This document shows, piece by piece, positions 1 to 4,661 of a DNA stretch of 5,748 nucleotides. Position 1 is the stretch's first letter, and every line of letters begins with the position of its first letter. Under the pieces are notes generated by a model. That model saw only the letters and a program-made list of their open reading frames with translations, ran no database searches and was not told where the DNA came from. Origin of the DNA: Clostridia bacterium (lineage in GTDB: Bacteria; Bacillota; Clostridia; Oscillospirales; CAG-382); assembly GCA_017613815.1 (NCBI GenBank), contig JAGADB010000066.1, positions 1 through 5,748 on the forward strand. The letters run 5' to 3'. A program made the translations under genes and the position numbers.

Positions 1-508
1 TAAAGCCGTCAAACCCGACGAAATGCTCGTCGAAAACGTCTTCGGGCTCCTCGCCCGGCACAAATTCCGTGGTGCTCACGGAATTTGCAGGCCCGCCGCT
101 TTCCTGCGGCGAGCTGACGTTTTCGGCGTTTACATTTTCACTTGCCGCGGGGGAATTTTCGTAAATTTCGGTCTGCAAAGAAGTATCACTTTCATCAGAC
201 GGCACGACTACCGTTGCGTCAACGCCGCTTTCGGTGTCGGAAACGGGGGTGTCGAAATCGAAGTCGTAAATTCCGAAGCCCGACGGGGTTTTTGCGCTTC
301 CGCTCGGCTTACCGCCGGCAGAAGAGCCGCTGTTTTGGGACGGATAGTCGATTTTGACTTCGTTTAAGGACTTTTCCACGTTTTTTGCGAAAGACGAGGT
401 TATGGTATTCACCGTAAAAGCAAAGACCGTTACCGCAAGCGCGATGTAAACGGCGCCGCTTAAAATCTGCTTTTTGATTTTAGATTTGCTGTCATTTGTA
501 TTTTTCAC
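1..508 (-). CDS. N-terminal part of a membrane-anchored extracytoplasmic protein, possibly SpoIIQ-like (truncated by window edge)
   Basis: An open frame of 169 codons runs from a GTG at 508 off the left edge. The start is chosen because GGAGG (518-522) lies 9 nt upstream. Seen: a short Lys-rich cytoplasmic N-terminus (residues 1-14), one hydrophobic segment (about 16-35), then a long Ser/Gly/Pro/Glu/Asp-rich linker (about 50-160) with no recognisable domain. The topology is single-pass with the C-terminus outside. Known: SpoIIQ and related LytM/M23 proteins have this layout, a membrane anchor and variable linker before a peptidase-like domain, and spoIIQ is a sigma-F gene in Bacillus subtilis. 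Inference: a strong sigma-F-like promoter just upstream, and spoIIR nearby, make a SpoIIQ-like role plausible. The diagnostic domain would be to the left of the window, so the product name is a hypothesis. Any other exported protein with a disordered linker would look the same here. The gene follows the LCP gene on the same strand after an 82-nt gap containing a hairpin. Confidence 0.72.
   Translation of the reverse strand, partial: MKNTNDSKSKIKKQILSGAVYIALAVTVFAFTVNTITSSFAKNVEKSLNEVKIDYPSQNSGSSAGGKPSGSAKTPSGFGIYDFDFDTPVSDTESGVDATVVVPSDESDTSLQTEIYENSPAASENVNAENVSSPQESGGPANSVSTTEFVPGEEPEDVFDEHFVGFDGF
61..87. repeat. 11-bp perfect inverted repeat inside a coding linker
   Basis: CAAATTCCGTG at 61-71 is the exact reverse complement of CACGGAATTTG at 77-87, with a 5-nt loop. 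A second, smaller perfect stem (CGCCGC 94-99, GCGGCG 106-111) follows directly. Both lie in the Ser/Thr/Glu-rich linker of the left-edge gene. No T-tract follows in either direction, so this is not an intrinsic terminator. Function unknown; it may be chance in a low-complexity coding region. Confidence 0.6.
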
Positions 509-516
509 AGAAAAAC

Positions 517-562
517 ACCTCCGCATATATTTTTGCCTTTCGGGTGAAATATATACGGAGGT
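517..562 (-). terminator. Inverted repeat: probable terminator of the mnmM-LCP operon that also sequesters the next gene's Shine-Dalgarno
   Basis: Arms at 517-532 and 547-562 (16 nt each) enclose a 14-nt loop. In minus-strand RNA all 16 positions pair, with one G-U wobble (base 524 with base 555). In plus-strand RNA the same position is a C-A mismatch, so the structure fits minus-strand RNA best. In that RNA the 3' arm is followed by UGUUUUU, a short U-tract, 29 nt after the LCP stop codon. The 3' arm contains GGAGG (518-522), the ribosome binding site of the GTG start at 508. On the plus strand the stem is followed by TTTG and eight T (566-573), so it may also stop antisense transcription. 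The hairpin is seen; termination and sequestration are inferred. Confidence 0.7.
528..556 (-). promoter_or_regulatory. Candidate sigma-F (forespore) promoter for the left-edge membrane protein gene
   Basis: Read on the minus strand, GTATA (552-556) is followed after 14 nt by GGCAAAAATA (528-537). This matches every position of the Bacillus sigma-F consensus as I recall it (GYWTA at -35, GGNRANAHTR at -10), with a spacer close to the usual 14-16 nt. Transcription would begin at about 519-523, just at or before the GGAGG ribosome binding site, giving a leader of only about 15 nt. The promoter overlaps the inverted repeat at 517-562, so its own transcript would lack the hairpin's 5' arm. A weaker sigma-A-like alternative on the same strand (CTTACA, 17 nt, TATATA) is less convincing. 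Confidence 0.55.
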
Positions 563-590
563 TTGTTTTTTTTGTAAGAATTTTTATGTA

Positions 591-1532
591 TTATTTGTAG
601 TTTTCGAATATTTTCTGCGAGCGCGAAAAATCTATAGGGTCGGTGAGGTTTAATGTTATAAACGCGCTGTTGCCGGAGTATTCTCCGAAATTAAGAAGGA
701 GATTTAAGTTTGCCGTAACGTCGGCTATTGTGAGGTTGGTCTCGGTCTGCGTAAGAATTTCCGCAACTCCGGGAATAAGTGCGGTCATATCCATCTTCAC
801 TATCTGCAAAAGCGCTTCCTTTACGAAGGAGGTCTGTGTTTCCGCACGGCTGAAATTGTTTCTCGTCTCGTCGTTTGTGTAGTACGAAAATCTGAGAAGC
901 TGAATGATTTCCTTTGAATTGAGAACTTTTCCGCCCGCTTTGAGGTCGATTTCGGGGTTTGCTTCGGTGCCCGAGCCGACGAAATACATATCCGTCGGGA
1001 CCTCGTAGTAAAGGCCGCCCGTCTTGTCAAACAGCGCAAGCGCGGAATTTATGTCGAAAAACGCGTAGTAGTCGATTTTCATGCCCGTCATGGCGTAAAG
1101 CGTGTCAACCGTCTTCTGCGGAAGCTCGCTTTCGCGGTAAACCTTCGGGAAATCCTTTATTCTCACGTTGGTACGCGCCTCTTTTCCCGTTGCGGGGTCG
1201 GTGCTCTTTACGGTAACGGAAAGAGAAGTGGGAACAGACGCTATGACGAAGCGCTTGTTTTCCTTGTCGCACTTTATGAAGAGAAGTCCGTCAAGCTCGC
1301 TTCCGTCGGCGTCGTATCCGCCGACAACCGCGGTAAAGGTCTTTGACGTGTCGAGATAGGGATTGATTTCAATCTGCTCCGTAACGTCGGATTCGTCTTT
1401 TCCGGAGGGAGAAACGTCGTTATCAACGTTTTTCTGAGGATTCATTATGCTCTTTGACACGAAATAAGCGAAAATGCCGAAAACGACGATTCCCGCCGCA
1501 AGAGCGATAAGGAAATTTTTCATACTTTGCAT
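591..1532 (-). CDS. LytR-CpsA-Psr (LCP) family membrane protein with a divergent active site
   Basis: 313 residues. The start at 1532 has GGAGG (1541-1545) 8 nt upstream; the ATG three codons later would be too far from it. A membrane segment (about residues 6-26) is followed by an acidic linker (35-58) and an extracytoplasmic LCP-like domain. Landmarks: VVGGYD (69-74), SELDG (78-82), SVPTSLSV (99-106, the IPRD block), YYAFFDINSALALFDKTGG (155-173, the lipid-binding helix and GGV block), IDLKAGGKVLNSKEIIQLLRF (195-215) and SRAETQTSFVKEAL (228-241). Known: LCP enzymes transfer lipid-linked teichoic acid or polysaccharide onto peptidoglycan using acidic residues and several arginines that bind the pyrophosphate. 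Here D74, D81, R214, R229 and Q233 fit, but the arginines before the DT aspartate, in IPRD (T102), in the second place of RxR (S216) and in RQQ (T232) are missing. It may be a non-enzymatic or altered-specificity homologue. It is translationally coupled to mnmM, starting 3 nt after its stop. Confidence 0.82.
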   Translation of the reverse strand: MQSMKNFLIALAAGIVVFGIFAYFVSKSIMNPQKNVDNDVSPSGKDESDVTEQIEINPYLDTSKTFTAVVGGYDADGSELDGLLFIKCDKENKRFVIASVPTSLSVTVKSTDPATGKEARTNVRIKDFPKVYRESELPQKTVDTLYAMTGMKIDYYAFFDINSALALFDKTGGLYYEVPTDMYFVGSGTEANPEIDLKAGGKVLNSKEIIQLLRFSYYTNDETRNNFSRAETQTSFVKEALLQIVKMDMTALIPGVAEILTQTETNLTIADVTANLNLLLNFGEYSGNSAFITLNLTDPIDFSRSQKIFENYK

Positions 1533-1535
1533 TTT

Positions 1536-2108
1536 TTATTCCTCCGGTACAGCTTGTTTGTCGTATTTTTCTATCGTAATAATGAAAGAGGCGTCGGGAG
1601 AGTTGAGAATGTGGAAATGGGTAATACAAAAGTACTTTTTGCTGTAATGCGAGAGCATTTCAAGGAGCAGTTCGCCTTCAAGCTTTCCCTCGTCGTGTCC
1701 GGGATAAACGCATATGACGAGGTATCCGCCCCTTTTCAAAAGCCGGATTGCCTCTTTGACCGCCTTTACGGTGCTTTCGTGCATGGTGTGCACCGACTTG
1801 TCGGACCCGGGCAGGTATCCCAAATTGAACATGCCCGCCGTAAGCGGCTCTTTTATGTAAAGCGCTGCGTTTTCGTGGCTGTCCTTAATGAGAACGACGT
1901 TTTTAAGCCCCGCCTTGTCGAGCCGCGCCTTTGTGTTTATGAGCGCGTCGGTCTGAATGTCGAACGCGTACACCTTTCCGTTCGGAACGAGGGATGCGAG
2001 ATAAAGCGTGTCGTAGCCGTTTCCCATAGTGAAGTCCGCGAGCACGGAATCGGGTTTTATGTCGGCCTGCTTAAGAAAATTTTTCGCAAAATCCAGAAGT
2101 TTTATCAT
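1536..2108 (-). CDS. mnmM: MnmM (YtqB) SAM-dependent tRNA wobble-uridine methyltransferase
   Basis: 190 residues from the ATG at 2108. This start is chosen because GAGG (2115-2118) sits 6 nt upstream and because the family begins close to this point. An in-frame ATG at 2144 has no ribosome binding site and lies at the expected transcription start. Class I Rossmann methyltransferase: SAM-binding motif I DFTMGNGYDT (25-34), acidic end of strand 2 FDIQ (49-52), family signature FNLGYLPGSDK (94-104) and VYPGH (134-138). Known: YtqB of B. subtilis, formerly called a putative rRNA methylase, was shown to be MnmM, which methylates 5-aminomethyl-2-thiouridine at tRNA position 34 to mnm5s2U, replacing the MnmC methylation step in many Gram-positives. 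The protein is cytosolic. It is the first gene of a leftward operon with the LCP gene, whose ribosome binding site lies within its last codons. The enzyme class is secure; the exact tRNA role is by family. Confidence 0.92.
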   Translation of the reverse strand: MIKLLDFAKNFLKQADIKPDSVLADFTMGNGYDTLYLASLVPNGKVYAFDIQTDALINTKARLDKAGLKNVVLIKDSHENAALYIKEPLTAGMFNLGYLPGSDKSVHTMHESTVKAVKEAIRLLKRGGYLVICVYPGHDEGKLEGELLLEMLSHYSKKYFCITHFHILNSPDASFIITIEKYDKQAVPEE

Positions 2109-2149
2109 ATAATACCTCAAAAAAGCAATTTGCCCTTGGTTCATTTATG

Positions 2150-2178
2150 ATTATACCACTTATTGCAAAAGTAGTCAA
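2150..2178 (-). promoter_or_regulatory. Strong sigma-A promoter for mnmM and the LCP gene
   Basis: On the minus strand TTGACT (2173-2178) and TATAAT (2150-2155) are separated by exactly 17 nt, 11 of 12 consensus bases, and the -10 is preceded by TGG, an extended -10. Transcription should start at about 2143-2145, giving a leader of roughly 36 nt before the ATG at 2108. This rules out the in-frame ATG at 2144 as a useful start. Confidence 0.82.
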
Positions 2179-2212
2179 GAAAAACAAAAAACGGAGTTAT
2201 TTTTGCTTTTTC

Positions 2213-2222
2213 GGGGATAATA
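2213..2222 (+). promoter_or_regulatory. Candidate -10 element for the penicillin-binding protein gene (sigma-F-like or sigma-A-like)
   Basis: GGGGATAATA fits all ten positions of the sigma-F -10 pattern GGNRANAHTR and contains GATAAT (2216-2221), five of six bases of a sigma-A -10. No good -35 is present for either factor at the right distance: GTTAT at 2196-2200 is a poor GYWTA match at 12 nt, and GGAGTT occupies the sigma-A -35 position. It is the best plus-strand candidate in the divergent intergenic region, with a leader of about 24 nt, but the sigma factor is not decided. Confidence 0.3.
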
Positions 2223-2252
2223 AGAAAAAAATCGCAAAAAAGGAAACGGAAT

Positions 2253-3860
2253 ATGTATATAAGACGTGTGTGCCTCTTGTTTTGTGCCATGATTTTTTTC
2301 TCCTGCGCGCTGATACTTAAAATCTACGATATCGCCGCATACGGAGAAAGCGCCGTTACGGCACTTTCGGGGCAGTATACAAGGAAAGTGAAGGCGCTCG
2401 AAAGAAACGGCTTCGTGCTCGACAGAAGCGAAAATATTATATCCCATAAGGCGACGTCTGCGCTTTGCGTTATAAATCCTAAAGGCGTGCGCGACGAAAA
2501 CGCGGTAATATGCTATCTCGAAAAGGGCGCGAAAACCGATATTTCCGAAATAATCGGAAAACTGTATAAAGACGAGCCGTTTTCGGTAACGCTTGACGAA
2601 ATTCCAGAAGGAAGCGCGCCCGCGGGACTGTACGTCTTTGAAAACTATGCGGAAAACGACAATTTTTTCTGCCGCCATCTGCTCGGGTATTATAACTCCG
2701 AAAACAAGGGCGTTACCGGCGTTTACCGCCGCTTTTCCGACACGCTCTCTCTTCTTTCGGGCTCCGTCGAATATAAGTACGACGCGGACCCGGAAGGCAA
2801 TCCTTTTGCAGACAACAATTTCTGCATAAGCGATAAGAATTATTCGTCGAAAACGGGAGTCGTGCTGACGGTCGACGAAAAAATACAAAGAGTGTGCGAC
2901 GAGGTGTGTAACGAAATGCTTTCCGATGGCGCGGTTCTGGTGTGCTCCGTTTCCGATTCTTCCGTTCTCGCGCTGTCGTCAAGACCGCTTTACGATAAGG
3001 ACGATATTGCAAAAAGCCTCGATTCGCCGCGCGGCGACCTTATCAACAAGGCGCTTTCGAGATACACGCCCGGCTCTGTTTTCAAGACGGTTGTCGCGTC
3101 AGCCGCTCTCGAAAAGGACGAAACGCTTTATAATTTTGAGTACGATTGCACGGGAAGCGTCGAAATCGGAGACAAAATATTCCGCTGCCATAACCTTTCG
3201 GGACACGGAAAGCAGACCATGAAGGAGGCGTACGCAAATTCCTGCAACACCTATTTTTACGCGCTTGCAAAGGAAACGGGTTACGAGGAAATATGCTACA
3301 CGGCAAGGCGCATGGGAATAGGAGAGGAAACCGCCGCGTTCGGACTTGCGGTAAAGGAGGCGGATTTTCCGAAAGAGGACGAAAATCACACCGACGCGTA
3401 CCTTGCGAATATGGCGATAGGGCAGGGAGACATGCTGCTTTCGCCTTTCGACGTGATGAAAATCACGCTCTGCGCCGTAAGCGGAGAAAAAGCGGAGTTT
3501 TCGCTCGTAAAAAAGATAATTTACCCGTCGGAAAGCGTCGAAATCGAAAATAAAAAAGAGAAAAAAAGAGTGCTTTGCGACGAAACCGTCGAAAAACTTG
3601 CCGAAATGATGAGATTCTGCGTTACCGACGGCACGGGATTTGAGGCGTACGACGGAAAAATCAGTACGTCGGGCAAAACCGCAACCGCGCAGAGCGGGCA
3701 GTACAAGGACGGAAAAGAGGTGCTCCACAGGTGGTTTGCGGGCTTCTTTCCGTCGGAAAATCCTATTTTTGCCGTCGTCGTCTTCTGCGACGGACACGGC
3801 GAAAACAACGCTCCGCCGTCGAAAATCTTCCTTGAAATCGCAAAAAGAATACAGTCGTGA
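2253..3860 (+). CDS. Class B penicillin-binding protein (peptidoglycan DD-transpeptidase)
   Basis: 535 residues. The ATG at 2253 has AAAGGA (2239-2244) 8 nt upstream. An N-terminal membrane anchor (about residues 5-24) is followed by a reduced N-terminal domain with GFVLDRSENII (53-63, the RG-I-DRNG-L block of class B enzymes) and GVTGVYRRFSDTL (153-165). The transpeptidase domain spans about 200-535. Catalytic motifs: SVFK (S275 nucleophile, K278), SCN (330-332), and KTA (475-477, in SGKTATAQ) where KTG is usual; AIGQGDMLLSP (388-398) is also typical. No glycosyltransferase domain is present. Role: cross-links peptidoglycan stem peptides outside the membrane and is the target of beta-lactams. 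At 535 residues it is shorter than SpoVD or typical FtsI-type enzymes and has no PASTA repeats, resembling the short PbpA-type group. Fifteen cysteines lie in the exported part, which suggests an anaerobe. It is divergent from mnmM and 102 nt before spoIIR; a sporulation role is possible but not shown. Confidence 0.92.
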   Translation: MYIRRVCLLFCAMIFFSCALILKIYDIAAYGESAVTALSGQYTRKVKALERNGFVLDRSENIISHKATSALCVINPKGVRDENAVICYLEKGAKTDISEIIGKLYKDEPFSVTLDEIPEGSAPAGLYVFENYAENDNFFCRHLLGYYNSENKGVTGVYRRFSDTLSLLSGSVEYKYDADPEGNPFADNNFCISDKNYSSKTGVVLTVDEKIQRVCDEVCNEMLSDGAVLVCSVSDSSVLALSSRPLYDKDDIAKSLDSPRGDLINKALSRYTPGSVFKTVVASAALEKDETLYNFEYDCTGSVEIGDKIFRCHNLSGHGKQTMKEAYANSCNTYFYALAKETGYEEICYTARRMGIGEETAAFGLAVKEADFPKEDENHTDAYLANMAIGQGDMLLSPFDVMKITLCAVSGEKAEFSLVKKIIYPSESVEIENKKEKKRVLCDETVEKLAEMMRFCVTDGTGFEAYDGKISTSGKTATAQSGQYKDGKEVLHRWFAGFFPSENPIFAVVVFCDGHGENNAPPSKIFLEIAKRIQS

Positions 3861-3862
3861 AT

Positions 3863-3894
3863 GTTTACAAAAACGCGCGCGCGTGGTAAAATAG
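3863..3894 (+). promoter_or_regulatory. Promoter for spoIIR-addB (sigma-A-like, overlapping a sigma-F-like site)
   Basis: TTTACA (3864-3869) and TAAAAT (3887-3892) are 17 nt apart, each five of six sigma-A consensus bases, with TGG before the -10. The same bases also read as GTTTA (3863-3867) and GGTAAAATAG (3885-3894), nine of ten positions of the sigma-F -10 pattern, but with a 17-nt spacer that is long for sigma-F. spoIIR is a sigma-F gene in B. subtilis, so either reading is reasonable. It begins 3 nt after the upstream stop codon. The expected start site is near 3899, giving a leader of about 64 nt. Confidence 0.6.
3873..3884. repeat. 12-bp perfect palindrome of alternating CG in the promoter spacer
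   Basis: ACGCGCGCGCGT is its own reverse complement and fills most of the spacer between the -35 and -10 of the spoIIR promoter. Alternating CG can adopt Z-DNA under negative supercoiling and contains repeated CGCG and GCGC methylation targets. It could be an operator, a structural element or chance; the sequence alone does not decide. Confidence 0.5.
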
Positions 3895-3949
3895 AAAAAG
3901 AAACGAATATTTTTGCAAAATAAGTCAATAATGACGGTAAAACGCATGA

Positions 3950-3954
3950 AAGGA
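3950..3954 (+). promoter_or_regulatory. Ribosome binding site fixing the TTG start of spoIIR
   Basis: AAGGA, extended to GAAAGGA (3948-3954), lies 8 nt before the TTG at 3963. The next in-frame ATG (3990, codon 10) has only AGAGG almost touching it, so the TTG start is preferred. Confidence 0.75.
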
Positions 3955-3962
3955 CTGTCATT

Positions 3963-4643
3963 TTGAAAAAAAGAGCAAAAATAAAGAGGATGATTTACGA
4001 CGCGCTGCCGGCGGTTTTTACGTCGCTTGCGCTGACGTTTATAGTCTTTTATTCCGTTTCAAAGGCGATTTCTTTTGAAAACGAAAAGGTTTTCGACGTG
4101 CGCGACAACACAATACGCCTCCGCGTCGTTGCAAATTCGGACAAAGAGTTTGACCAAAAACTCAAATACGAGGTGCGGGACGGAATTGTAAAAATGGCCG
4201 CGGGACTTTTTTCGGACGCCGGAAGTATTGAAAAAGCAAGGGAAATCGCTTATAATAATATTGAAAAGATAAGCGAAAACGCAAAGACGACGGTAAAGGA
4301 AAACGGATATTCCTATCCCGTAAACGTTTATCTGCAAAAGGAAAACTGCCCTTTAAGACGTTATGCCGACTTCACCTTTCCCGCAGGCGAGTACTTAACA
4401 CTTCGCGTCGATATAGGAAAAGCAAAGGGCAAAAACTGGTGGTGCGTGATGTTTCCGCCGCTGTGTATGGATTTTGCTTCGGAAAGCGTATACACAGACG
4501 AAGAAACCCTCCTTGCCTGCGGTTTTTCGGAAGAAACAGTAAAAGAGCTCTGCGAAAATACCGAAAAAACGAAAAATTTCAAGACCAGAATCGCGGCTCT
4601 CGACTTTATATACGGAATTTTCGACAAAAACAAAACGGGATGA
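3963..4643 (+). CDS. spoIIR: Stage II sporulation protein R (SpoIIR), forespore signal for sigma-E activation
   Basis: 226 residues with a TTG start supported by its ribosome binding site; B. subtilis SpoIIR is of nearly the same length. A basic N-terminus precedes a hydrophobic segment (about residues 15-32) acting as signal or anchor. Family motifs: IRLRVVANSDKEFDQKLKYEV (51-71), FPAGEYLTLRVDIGKAKGKNW (139-159) and WWCVMFPPLC (159-168). Known: SpoIIR is made in the forespore under sigma-F, exported to the intermembrane space, and triggers the SpoIIGA protease in the mother-cell membrane to process pro-sigma-E. The conserved WWC..PPLC cysteines (C161, C168) are present. It is read from the promoter at about 3863-3894 and is followed after 18 nt by addB, so the two are probably co-transcribed. 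The presence of this gene is the best evidence that the organism forms endospores or descends from spore formers. Confidence 0.95.
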   Translation: MKKRAKIKRMIYDALPAVFTSLALTFIVFYSVSKAISFENEKVFDVRDNTIRLRVVANSDKEFDQKLKYEVRDGIVKMAAGLFSDAGSIEKAREIAYNNIEKISENAKTTVKENGYSYPVNVYLQKENCPLRRYADFTFPAGEYLTLRVDIGKAKGKNWWCVMFPPLCMDFASESVYTDEETLLACGFSEETVKELCENTEKTKNFKTRIAALDFIYGIFDKNKTG

Positions 4644-4661
4644 ACCCGGAAAGGAAAAAGT

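Noticed and set aside
2109..2144. Upstream in-frame ATG at 2144 giving a 12-residue N-terminal extension of MnmM
   Set aside because: It lies at the predicted transcription start of the TTGACT/TATAAT promoter, has no ribosome binding site, and the family starts near the ATG at 2108, which has GAGG 6 nt upstream.
1527..2150. Plus-strand open frame of 207 codons opposite mnmM
   Set aside because: It is an antisense shadow: it has no ribosome binding site, its product is not recognisable, and the minus-strand frame carries clear methyltransferase motifs.
2175..2888. Minus-strand open frame of 237 codons overlapping the start of the penicillin-binding protein
   Set aside because: Same antisense composition effect; it would also run through the mnmM promoter region and has no supporting signals.
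3911..3920. TTTTGCAAAA palindrome in the spoIIR leader as an operator or terminator
   Set aside because: It is only 10 bp, AT-rich and without a GC stem or T-tract; expected by chance in such sequence.
3915..3945. Second sigma-F-like site (GCAAA, 16 nt, GGTAAAAC) close to spoIIR
   Set aside because: The -10 match is imperfect and transcription would start within the AAGGA ribosome binding site, leaving no usable leader.
3099..3947. Minus-strand open frame of 282 codons opposite the penicillin-binding protein
   Set aside because: The product is Arg/Phe/Val-rich with no motifs, as expected from the complement of GAA/AAA/GAC-rich codons; the plus-strand frame has all three catalytic motifs.
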